Source of the DNA: Pelagicoccus sp.
GTDB lineage: Bacteria; Verrucomicrobiota; Verrucomicrobiia; Opitutales; Opitutaceae
Direction of reading: 5' to 3'
Assembly (NCBI GenBank): GCA_028284635.1
Contig: JANQRJ010000067.1
Span: 1 to 64,000, forward strand
Length of the DNA: 64,000 nucleotides
Below the pieces are notes generated by a model. The model was not told the DNA's origin. It ran no database searches and saw only the letters and a list, made by a program, of their open reading frames with translations. How positions within the stretch are numbered: position 1 is the first letter of the stretch; every line of letters begins with the position of its first letter. This document shows, one piece after another, positions 34,705-41,563 of the stretch. Both the position numbers and the translations under genes were made by a program.

Positions 34705-35524
34705 GCCCATGTCCTCCCCTAAAGACGAGATCCGCCAACCGGGCCGCTCTCAGATTTTCGGCCACATCATGGACTCGGAAAAGCTCAATGCCAGCCGCAA
34801 CACCGGCCACCGTGGTCGCGACCGTCGTCGAACCACGTTCATGCGTCTCCAAACCGAGCGGCTGAGCGGTGATGCGCTTCCGCGAAGCCCCCAACATGAC
34901 GGGAAAGCCGAACTTCCTCAATTCAGCCAATCCTCGAAGAATCTCCAAGTCCTCTTCTCGCGTAGTGCCAAAACCGATACCAGGATCCAAAACGATCGCC
35001 GACTCCGCTACCCCCATCTGTAGGGCGATGTCTACCGATCTTTGCCAGCTTTGCTTGATGCGGTCCAAGATGCAGCCGTCCTTCAAGCCATCCCGGCCAT
35101 TGCGCATCAGAATGAGTCCAGCGGAAAACCGCGCCGCCAGATCCGCAATAGCGGTGTCGCGCTGCAATCCCCAGATATCGTTCACCACGCTCGCCCCAAG
35201 TTCAAGAGCCACCCGAGCCACCGATGCCTTGGACGTATCGACGGAAACGATCGATTTGGGCCGCCGAGCTAAAACGCCCCGCACCACCGGACCTACGCGA
35301 GCAGCTTCCTCTTCGGCGGAAACCGCTTCGAAGCCGGGACGCGTCGACTCGCCACCCACGTCGACTATCAACGCTCCTTCGTCGAGAAGCTCCAATGCGT
35401 CGTCTGGTCCCCTCGGCCTGCCGCCATCCGAAAAACTGTCCGGCGTAGCATTCGCGATGCCTACCATGACGCTTTGGACCCCCAACTCCACAGCATGCCT
35501 GCCGCAATGCCACAGCATACTCAC
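34697..35524 (-). CDS. folP: Dihydropteroate synthase
   Basis: A 275-residue TIM-barrel enzyme. GIANATPDSFSDGG is the family signature (the usual Val in the GI-N-TPDSFSDGG motif is Ala here). It also has IVDVGGESTRPG, VSVDT, VNDIWG, DPGIGFGTTREEDLEIL and GASRKR. It joins p-aminobenzoate to the pterin diphosphate made by FolK and is the sulfonamide target. The start is GTG, overlapping the pabC stop (GTGA); an ATG two codons later is possible. It sits between the pABA-making genes and folB-folK. Confidence 0.93.
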   Translation of the reverse strand: MSMLWHCGRHAVELGVQSVMVGIANATPDSFSDGGRPRGPDDALELLDEGALIVDVGGESTRPGFEAVSAEEEAARVGPVVRGVLARRPKSIVSVDTSKASVARVALELGASVVNDIWGLQRDTAIADLAARFSAGLILMRNGRDGLKDGCILDRIKQSWQRSVDIALQMGVAESAIVLDPGIGFGTTREEDLEILRGLAELRKFGFPVMLGASRKRITAQPLGLETHERGSTTVATTVAGVAAGIELFRVHDVAENLRAARLADLVFRGGHGHE

Positions 35525-36345
35525 AGGCTTTGCCTTTCCGTATCCATAAAGCGCTGACGAAGATCGTGAAGCAAACCGCTCTTGTAGCTAGCTCGACGAC
35601 CTTGCCGATCTTCGAAGCTCGCCACCGGACGGGGGCCTAATCCAGAGCTCGTTATAAAGACTTCGTCGGCCTCCAGTAGATCCGGCGCGAAAAACCGGCC
35701 GACTTCAATCGGAATCTTCCGACTCTTGGCTAGCTCCAGAATCTTCGCTCGCACAATGCCATCGAGCAACCCGCATTCCACGGCTGGCGTTTTCAAAACG
35801 CCGCCAGCCACGAAAAACAGGTTGGCCACCGCGCACTCCGTCAACTCGCCACGCTCGTTGACGAAGACACACTCGCCGAAACCAGCGGCTTTGGCCGATT
35901 CCAACTCAAGCACGGACTCCATGTAGTTCAGCGTCTTGTGTCGGCTAGTGAAGGCCTGAGACGCCTTGACCACTTCAGAAAGGCGCAATCTCACGCCCTG
36001 CTCGGGAGGCAAGGGACTCGGCGGTCTTTGGAAAACCGCTATGAGGGGCCTATCGACTCCGTCCGATATCACTATTTTGAATACACCCTCTCTCGCATTG
36101 CCAGAAGCGATCAGGATAGCTACCTGATCTCGCAATTCCGCTTCGTCGATATCTATCCGCAAAGCGGCTTCCTTCGCAGCCCGGCGTAGGCGATCCAAGT
36201 GTTCAGCGAAAAAGCAGGGCTTGCCATCGAGAAACTTTATTGTCTCGAAGACTCCGAAACCAAAAGCGAATCCTCGGCTAAGGGCCTCTTGCTCCACCAA
36301 GCTCGTCTCCCGCAAAACGCCATTCACGAATAGCTTGTCAGACAT
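35521..36345 (-). CDS. pabC: Aminotransferase class IV, probable 4-amino-4-deoxychorismate lyase
   Basis: A 274-residue fold-type IV PLP enzyme. The catalytic lysine is in SRHKTLNYM, the glutamate of the PLP ring nitrogen site is in GELTECAVANLFFV, and GLLDGIVRAKILEL and DEVFITSSGLGPRPV complete the family pattern. D-amino acid and branched-chain transaminases share this fold. Position between pabB and folP makes aminodeoxychorismate lyase, the pABA-forming step, the best call. ATG 36345 has GGAG 6 bases upstream and overlaps the pabB end by 8 bp. Confidence 0.86.
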   Translation of the reverse strand: MSDKLFVNGVLRETSLVEQEALSRGFAFGFGVFETIKFLDGKPCFFAEHLDRLRRAAKEAALRIDIDEAELRDQVAILIASGNAREGVFKIVISDGVDRPLIAVFQRPPSPLPPEQGVRLRLSEVVKASQAFTSRHKTLNYMESVLELESAKAAGFGECVFVNERGELTECAVANLFFVAGGVLKTPAVECGLLDGIVRAKILELAKSRKIPIEVGRFFAPDLLEADEVFITSSGLGPRPVASFEDRQGRRASYKSGLLHDLRQRFMDTERQSL

Positions 36346-37591
36346 TCTTCGCTCCAATCGCCTTCAGCATCGCTTTTGCCTTCACCAAGGTTTCCTCGTA
36401 TTCGCTTTGCGGATCACTGTCCCAAACGATGCCGCCGCCCACGTGGAAAGACAACTCCCCATTCGCGACTCTCACAGTGCGAATCGCTATGTTGAAATCC
36501 GCATCGCCCGAAGCGGCGAGATAGCCGATCGCGCCCGTGTAGACGCCGCGCTCGCCGCGCTCCAGCTCTCGGATCAGCTGCATGGCGCTGCTTTTGGGGG
36601 CTCCCGTGATCGAGCCGCCAGGGAACATCGCCTCGATGCAGCCTAAAGCGTCGCGTCCCTCCTCCAGGATGCCGCCTACCTCCGCCGTCTGATGCAACAC
36701 CGTAGCGTAGCGTTCGAGAGCGAAGAGATTCTCCACCGCCACGCTGCCAGGTCGGCAAACTCGACCGAGGTCGTTGCGCTCGAGGTCCACGATCATCAGC
36801 AACTCCGAACGATCCTTTTCCGAAGCGGCCAGATCGCGAGCCTGGACATCTTCGTCACCCGTTCCAGCAGGACGGGTACCCTTGATCGGACGAGTGAGAG
36901 CCCTGCCTTCGCGCAATTCCAGAAACCGCTCGGGAGAGGAGGACACGACTTGCTCGTCTCCAAAATCCAAATACGCGGCATAAGGAGCCGGACTCTCTTC
37001 GGCAAGGCGGAGGAAAAGATCGAACGCCGAACCAGCGCAGCGGCCCGAAAACCGCTGGGACAGGTTCGCCTGATAGACTTGCCCATCGCGAATGCGTTCG
37101 CGCACGGTGGAAACTGCGGCCTTGAATTCATCCGGAGCGAAATTGCAGGCCAGCTCGCCCTTCAATTCGAAAGGCGGAATCCTTGGAGGAGCTTCGCCGC
37201 AAACTCGCGCCTCGAGTTCCCGAAGACTCGCATCGGGTTCCTTGTTCAACGAAGCTAGAAACACCTCGTTCCGTTCATGGTCGAAGACCACCGCCCCGGA
37301 ATAGACCGCAAAACGGACATTCCCCTCGTACGCGATATATCCGACTGCACCGCCGTAAAACGGAAGCGGCCCGCCTTCAGCCTTGGGAAACTTCGCCATG
37401 AATTCAGGCAGCTGCCGGAACTGGCCGAGCCGCCCCGAACGCTGCGGCTGCGCCGCGAGAATCGAGTAGCGACCAAGCCCATAGGCCTGCAATCCGCTGT
37501 GCAACAAGCACACGCCAGGCATAGGCAAGACCTTGCGAGTCGCCGCAAGCGGATCGCAGGGGATCTGGAGCTTTCGGGCAAACGCGCTCAT
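36338..37591 (-). CDS. pabB: Aminodeoxychorismate synthase component I
   Basis: A 417-residue chorismate-utilising enzyme. The RPIKGTRPAG motif carries the PabB-specific catalytic lysine that distinguishes it from anthranilate synthase. Other pieces are VYQANLSQRF, SSSPERFLEL, SELLMIVDLERNDLGRVC, MFPGGSITGAPKSSAMQLI and GAIGYL. It uses ammonia from PabA to convert chorismate to aminodeoxychorismate. An upstream TTG two codons earlier is less likely than the ATG used. It overlaps pabC. Confidence 0.93.
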   Translation of the reverse strand: MSAFARKLQIPCDPLAATRKVLPMPGVCLLHSGLQAYGLGRYSILAAQPQRSGRLGQFRQLPEFMAKFPKAEGGPLPFYGGAVGYIAYEGNVRFAVYSGAVVFDHERNEVFLASLNKEPDASLRELEARVCGEAPPRIPPFELKGELACNFAPDEFKAAVSTVRERIRDGQVYQANLSQRFSGRCAGSAFDLFLRLAEESPAPYAAYLDFGDEQVVSSSPERFLELREGRALTRPIKGTRPAGTGDEDVQARDLAASEKDRSELLMIVDLERNDLGRVCRPGSVAVENLFALERYATVLHQTAEVGGILEEGRDALGCIEAMFPGGSITGAPKSSAMQLIRELERGERGVYTGAIGYLAASGDADFNIAIRTVRVANGELSFHVGGGIVWDSDPQSEYEETLVKAKAMLKAIGAKNV

Positions 37592-37596
37592 ATCCA

Positions 37597-37620
37597 AGCG
37601 TAGCGCGGAGCTTCAGCCCT
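37597..37620. repeat. Half-copy of the GTAGCGCGGAGCTT repeat arm inside the folate operon
   Basis: AAGCGTAGCGCGGAGCTTCAGCC matches the left arm at 7400-7417 and the reverse of the right arm at 7458-7482. It sits in the 40-bp gap between pabA and pabB with no complementary arm nearby, so it is a solitary remnant. Confidence 0.5.
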
Positions 37621-37631
37621 TGCCCGGCTGC

Positions 37632-38204
37632 TCAACATGCCACAGCCTCCAAAGCGTTTCCCAAAAGACGCATGCCACCTTCGGTCAAGTAGGCTTCGGG
37701 GTGAAACTGGACTCCGGAAATCGGAAACACGCGATGCCTTAGGCCCATGACTTCGCCCTCGTCCGACCAGGCCGTCGCTTCCAGACAAGATGGCAAGGTC
37801 GCAGGATCGACAACTAGCGAATGGTAACGCGTGACCTGGAGCGGGTTGGGCAGATTGGCGAAAAGCCCGGAACCATCGTGGCGAACAGGGCGAACCTTGC
37901 CGTGAACCGGAACCCGAGCTCGCACCACCTCCGCCCCGAAATGATGGGCAATCGTCTGCATGCCGAGACAGACCCCGAGTACCGGAACCGTTTCCGGCAA
38001 GGCAGCCAGCAATTCTAGACAGACGCCGCTGTCCTGCGGACCGCCGGGACCTGGCGAGATCACAATCAGCTCCGGATGCAACGACAGAGCTTCGTCCACC
38101 GCGATCTCGTCGTTTCGCGCGACCCGAGTCTCGCGACCAAGCATGCGAATGTATTGAAAAAGATTATACGTAAACGAATCGTGATTGTCGATGAGCAGGA
38201 TCAT
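37632..38204 (-). CDS. pabA: Aminodeoxychorismate synthase component II (glutamine amidotransferase)
   Basis: A 190-residue class I glutamine amidotransferase with the catalytic triad C79 (GVCLGMQ), H168 and E170 (FHPEAY). The start MILLIDNHDSFTYNLFQYI and ISPGPGGPQDSG are the TrpG/PabA pattern. It delivers ammonia to PabB. A TrpG role in tryptophan synthesis as well is possible, since many bacteria share one subunit, but no trp genes are here. The ATG overlaps the Nudix stop as ATGA. Confidence 0.92.
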   Translation of the reverse strand: MILLIDNHDSFTYNLFQYIRMLGRETRVARNDEIAVDEALSLHPELIVISPGPGGPQDSGVCLELLAALPETVPVLGVCLGMQTIAHHFGAEVVRARVPVHGKVRPVRHDGSGLFANLPNPLQVTRYHSLVVDPATLPSCLEATAWSDEGEVMGLRHRVFPISGVQFHPEAYLTEGGMRLLGNALEAVAC

Positions 38205-38743
38205 AGAGCCTCTCCGATCCTCTGCTCTTCGACCAGCAAGTCCGGATCGGCGCCTGGCCCTGCTCGCAACACGTGCAACCCCCGCGATTCGCCGTCCAAA
38301 ACGCGCTCCAACAGGATGCGGCGATCGAGCTCGGGCATGGCCACGCCATCCAGTTCATCGATCTCGAAAAAGCGAAACGCGCCCTCTTCGATACCGCCGG
38401 GCAGACGTTGCAGCGGGATCCGGACTTCGAAAATGAACATGAGCCAATGCCCAGCTCGCTCGTAGTCCTTCTCCGAGAGGATGCAACGCAACGCCAGATC
38501 GCCGGCTTCAAGGTCAATGCCGACCTCTTCCTTCGCCTCTCGGATAGCGCATTCGTAGGGCGACTCGCCAGTAGCCATTTCCAGCTTGCCACCCACCGCG
38601 CACCAGAGACCTTCATTGGGCTGGCGGGCTCGCTTCATCAGAAGCAGGCGTGCCGCAGCGTCGCGAAAACAGAGCAAGGCCCCGACGCGGTACTGCTGGG
38701 AAATCGAGACGGTACTCAGAGGCTTTTCAGACACGACCGGCAT
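38201..38743 (-). CDS. Nudix hydrolase, candidate dihydroneopterin triphosphate pyrophosphohydrolase
   Basis: A 180-residue protein with one Nudix domain (about 20-140). The box GGKLEMATGESPYECAI then REAKEEVGI keeps E, RE and EE at the standard spacing but has two extra residues in the GG-to-GE loop. It starts the folate operon proper, overlapping pabA as ATGA. The bacterial folate pathway needs a DHNTP pyrophosphohydrolase (NudB in E. coli, FolQ in Lactococcus), which is the only step of the pterin branch after FolE not otherwise present here. Specificity is inferred from context alone; a MutT-like house-cleaning role is the alternative. ATG 38743 is used. Confidence 0.75.
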   Translation of the reverse strand: MPVVSEKPLSTVSISQQYRVGALLCFRDAAARLLLMKRARQPNEGLWCAVGGKLEMATGESPYECAIREAKEEVGIDLEAGDLALRCILSEKDYERAGHWLMFIFEVRIPLQRLPGGIEEGAFRFFEIDELDGVAMPELDRRILLERVLDGESRGLHVLRAGPGADPDLLVEEQRIGEAL

Positions 38744-38850
38744 GCTGCGAAGCGGGATCGGGCGGACAACCCTTTTTCGAGTTGCGACTGCCAACGCGAC
38801 ACGAACGAAAGCGAGCTCCCAACCGGAGACACAGGCGACCAAGCTCCTCG

Positions 38851-38886
38851 TGCAGTATCTTTGGTCAGGTGACCAGGAATATTGCA
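38851..38886. terminator. Hairpin between yggS and the Nudix gene
   Basis: TGCAGTATCTTTGGTCA and TGACCAGGAATATTGCA (17-bp arms, 13 matches, three of the four differences allowing G-U pairs) meet around a central GG. There is no T run on either side. It lies in the 206-bp gap separating yggS from the pab/fol genes, so it may end the yggS transcript or attenuate the operon. Confidence 0.45.
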
Positions 38887-38949
38887 CAGGAGAGAGCGAT
38901 GATAGGCATTCCGCGGACAGGTCGAGTGACTGGAGTTCCGAAGGCGCTC

Positions 38950-39645
38950 TCAGGCGCGTTGCCCAAATAGGGCGGTGCCGACACGCACCATCGTGCTGCC
39001 CTCGCGAATGGCGTCGACCATGTCTCCACTCATGCCCATGGAAAGCTCGCGCAGGGGAAGATCGAATTCCTGGCTCAGACGATCCCGGCATTCCCGCAAG
39101 GCAACGAAACAACGACGGGCGACCTCTGGCTCGTTGGAGAGAGGAGCGATGGTCATCAATCCATCGACCCGAAGGTTTTCGCATTCCAGAGCGGTGGCGA
39201 GCAGAGCGGAAGCATCCTCCAACTCGGCGCCGGACTTGGCGGGATCTCGACCCGCATTGATTTGCAAGAGGACAGGCAGACAGCGACCTGACTCTCCGGC
39301 ATAGCGATCGAGCAGGCGAGCGATCTTCGCTCGATCGACGGTCTGCACTCGAGAGAAGCGTTCGGCCACCTTCCTAGCCTTGTTGCTCTGCAAGGGGCCA
39401 ATCAATTCCCAAGCCAAAGCAGGATCGGCTTCTTCCATCTTGCCTAGCGCCTCCTGCACGCGATTTTCTCCCACGAAACGGAGACCGGACTCCCAAGCGA
39501 AGCGAACCGCGTCAGCCGGATGGTTTTTCGTTACCGGGAGAAGGACCACCTCGGATGGCGAACGATCCGCGACCGCGCAGGCCGCCGCAATTTTCCGTCG
39601 AACTTCGGCAAGATTCCGCCGAAATCCCTCCATATCTAGATTCAT
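38950..39645 (-). CDS. yggS: YggS family pyridoxal phosphate homeostasis protein
   Basis: A 231-residue alanine-racemase-fold protein lacking the second domain. PLP-binding K40 is in LPVTKNHPAD. Also present are GENRVQEA, HxxGxLQxNK in the form ELIGPLQSNKARK, LQINAGRDPAKSG and LSMGMSGDMVDAI with the phosphate-binding residues. YggS buffers PLP in the cytoplasm. It precedes the folate operon, which contains a PLP enzyme (PabC), and is divergent from a LysR gene. Confidence 0.93.
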   Translation of the reverse strand: MNLDMEGFRRNLAEVRRKIAAACAVADRSPSEVVLLPVTKNHPADAVRFAWESGLRFVGENRVQEALGKMEEADPALAWELIGPLQSNKARKVAERFSRVQTVDRAKIARLLDRYAGESGRCLPVLLQINAGRDPAKSGAELEDASALLATALECENLRVDGLMTIAPLSNEPEVARRCFVALRECRDRLSQEFDLPLRELSMGMSGDMVDAIREGSTMVRVGTALFGQRA

Positions 39646-39718
39646 TAAATACCCTACTTTTTATAGTTGATTAAAATAAGTCCTGTTTATACTTCTAGTA
39701 GAAAAACCTCTTCTACCC
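39646..39718. promoter_or_regulatory. Divergent promoter region, yggS / LysR gene
   Basis: A 73-bp AT-rich spacer. TTAT-N11-ATAA-like symmetry around TTATAGTTGATTAAAATAA resembles a LysR-type T-N11-A box. An autoregulatory site for the adjacent LysR protein is plausible but not shown. Confidence 0.4.
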
Positions 39719-40633
39719 ATGCAAATCGACAACTTCAAAATATTCGCGGATCTGGTTGAAACCAAAAGCTTTTCCAAGGCAGCCAGATTGAACGGCGTGA
39801 CGCAGTCAGCCGTAAGCCAACAGGCTCGTTCGATGGAGAAGCACTTCGGTACGCTACTGATCGACCGCAGTCAAAAGCAGTTTCAGCTCACCCGCGAGGG
39901 CGAACGCGTCTACCAATCGTCGAAGGAGATCCTCCACGACTACGAGAAGCTGATGAGCGAGCTGATGGAAATGCGGAAAGTCATCTCCGGCACCATCCGC
40001 ATCTCCACCATCTACAGCATCGGCCTGCACGAGCTGCCGCCCTACGTGAAGTCCTTTCTCAGCGAATTCCCGTCGGTCAACGTGCGCATCGAGTACCGAC
40101 GATCCAATCTCGTCTACGAGGACATCCTGCACAATTCGGTGGATTTCGGCCTCGTCGCGTTCCCGCAGAAGCACCGCCAAATCGAAATCCTGCCTTTCCG
40201 CAACGACAAGCTGGTCGCCATCTGCCATCCGCAGCACCCGCTGGCCAGCGAGAGCAGCTTGAGCCCAATCGCGCTGGCCGATCACAAGTTCATCAGCTTC
40301 GATCCGGATATCCCAACACGCAAAGCGGTCGACCAGATCTTCAAGGATCAGAAGCTCGAGATCGAACCGGTTATGGAATTCGACAATATCGAGACAGTGA
40401 AGCGAGCCGTGGAAATCGATGCCGGAATCGCCATCGTGCCTTTTGCCACAGTGATACAGGAATTGAAGCAAGGCACTCTCGCTACCGTGCCGATGGAGGG
40501 CTCTGGATTCGAACGTCCCCTCGGCATCCTCATGCGCAAAGGCCGCGTGCTCACGCCAGCCATGAAGAAGATGCTCGAAGTCCTGGAAAAGGACTCGATC
40601 GTCGAAGCGGAGCTGGCTGTCGAAAGCAACTAG
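39719..40633 (+). CDS. LysR family transcriptional regulator
   Basis: A 304-residue regulator. The N-terminal winged helix (residues 1-65) has FADLVETKSFSKAARLNGVTQSAVSQQ and the usual long linker helix (about 60-90). The C-terminal effector domain is the two-lobed PBP2 fold from residue 93, with a CysB/CysL/CbbR-like feel (ISTIYSIGLHELPPYVKSF). The effector is unknown. Divergent placement beside yggS is the usual arrangement for an autoregulated LysR, and yggS and the folate operon are possible targets. Confidence 0.88.
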   Translation: MQIDNFKIFADLVETKSFSKAARLNGVTQSAVSQQARSMEKHFGTLLIDRSQKQFQLTREGERVYQSSKEILHDYEKLMSELMEMRKVISGTIRISTIYSIGLHELPPYVKSFLSEFPSVNVRIEYRRSNLVYEDILHNSVDFGLVAFPQKHRQIEILPFRNDKLVAICHPQHPLASESSLSPIALADHKFISFDPDIPTRKAVDQIFKDQKLEIEPVMEFDNIETVKRAVEIDAGIAIVPFATVIQELKQGTLATVPMEGSGFERPLGILMRKGRVLTPAMKKMLEVLEKDSIVEAELAVESN

Positions 40634-40668
40634 GCCCGCTTCTCCAATCCAACAAAAAAGAACCTTGA

Positions 40669-40688
40669 TGACACAAGGGCGTGTGTCA
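40669..40688. promoter_or_regulatory. Probable VapBC operator
   Basis: TGACACA (40669-40675) and TGTGTCA (40682-40688) are perfect inverted half-sites separated by 6 bp, ending 10 bp before the antitoxin start. VapB-type antitoxins usually repress their own operon through such a site. Confidence 0.55.
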
Positions 40689-40698
40689 CAGTGAACGC

Positions 40699-40899
40699 GT
40701 GGCTACGAATTTGAAAATCGATCCGCGTCTTCTCGACGAAGCCAAACGCATCGGGCGATTTAGAACCAAGAAGGATACCGTAAACCAGGCGCTCTTGGAA
40801 TTCATCCAGTATCGCAAGCAATTGGATATCCTCGATTGGGAAGGCAAAGTGGACTTCTTTGAAGACTACGACCCGAAACTGCTTCGCAAGAAGCGATGA
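40699..40899 (+). CDS. VapB-type antitoxin
   Basis: A 66-residue protein. The N-terminal NLKIDPRLLDEAKRIG then RFRTKKDTVNQALLEFI forms a ribbon-helix-helix of the VapB/DUF2191 type; the C-terminal acidic tail (DWEGKVDFFEDYDPK) would wrap the toxin. The start is GTG at 40699, because the upstream ATG frame would cover the operator. Its stop overlaps the toxin ATG (ATGA), the normal TA layout. Confidence 0.82.
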   Translation: MATNLKIDPRLLDEAKRIGRFRTKKDTVNQALLEFIQYRKQLDILDWEGKVDFFEDYDPKLLRKKR

Positions 40900-41294
40900 A
40901 GGTCATCGTCGACACCACGGTTTGGTCCCTGTTTCTCAGGAGACAAGAACACGTCGATTCAGCTTCACTCGAGTTTCTTCGTCAGGCTATCAAGGAGAAA
41001 AACGTGCAGATGCTAGGCATCGTGCGACAGGAACTGCTCTCCGGAATCAAGAACGCCTCTCAATTCACGCGCCTTCGCCACCTTCTGGAGAATTTCCCAG
41101 ACCTATTGGCCGAGTCTGTGGACCACACCGAGGCTGCAAGATTCTTCAATCTTTGCCGCCAAAAGGGAATCCAGGGATCTCCGGTGGATTTCCTAATCTG
41201 CGCCCAAGCGCATCGCCACAAGATGGCTATTCTAACCGACGACAAGGATTTCGAAAACTACGCAGAGCATCTTCCCATCGACCTTATCGGATAG
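40896..41294 (+). CDS. VapC-type PIN domain toxin (ribonuclease)
   Basis: A 132-residue PIN domain. The metal-binding acidic residues are all present: D6 (VDTTVW), E46 (RQELLSG), D98 (SPVDFLI) and D115/D118 (LTDDKDF). It should therefore be an active Mg2+-dependent endoribonuclease, probably cutting initiator tRNA or 23S rRNA as other VapC toxins do. The pair appears intact. Confidence 0.87.
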   Translation: MKVIVDTTVWSLFLRRQEHVDSASLEFLRQAIKEKNVQMLGIVRQELLSGIKNASQFTRLRHLLENFPDLLAESVDHTEAARFFNLCRQKGIQGSPVDFLICAQAHRHKMAILTDDKDFENYAEHLPIDLIG

Positions 41295-41563
41295 CCGGTC
41301 CCAAACGGGTCGGGGCCGACGATAACCCCTAACGCCGACCCCGGTTGTCTGCTTCTGCTATGGACAGCAGGAGCGTCACTCCCTCGTTTCCTGCTGACAG
41401 GAACGAGCCTTAAGATGAGCATCGCTTGCGCCAAACAGACCGCTGCGGGCAAATGGCTCCGAAGCGGCGCGCAATTGATCGGAATTAAACGCCGCGAAGC
41501 GCCTCAAGGCGAAGCAGACCGCTCAATTTCGGGCAGCAAGGAGACTGGAATGAGTTGCCCGGC
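41295..41563. other. Convergent intergenic region with overlapping hairpins
   Basis: A 269-bp gap between vapC and the end of metH. CTCGTTTCCT (41383-41392) pairs with AGGAACGAG (41399-41407), and CAGCAGG (41365-41371) can pair with CCTGCTG (41390-41396), so two hairpins compete. Another GC-rich stem is at about 41305-41340. These probably end transcripts from both sides. No gene is seen. Confidence 0.4.

Noticed and set aside
38744..39184. N-terminal extension of the Nudix frame
   Set aside because: The extension is antisense-like, low-quality sequence crossing the yggS gene end and the hairpin. The Nudix fold begins after ATG 38743.
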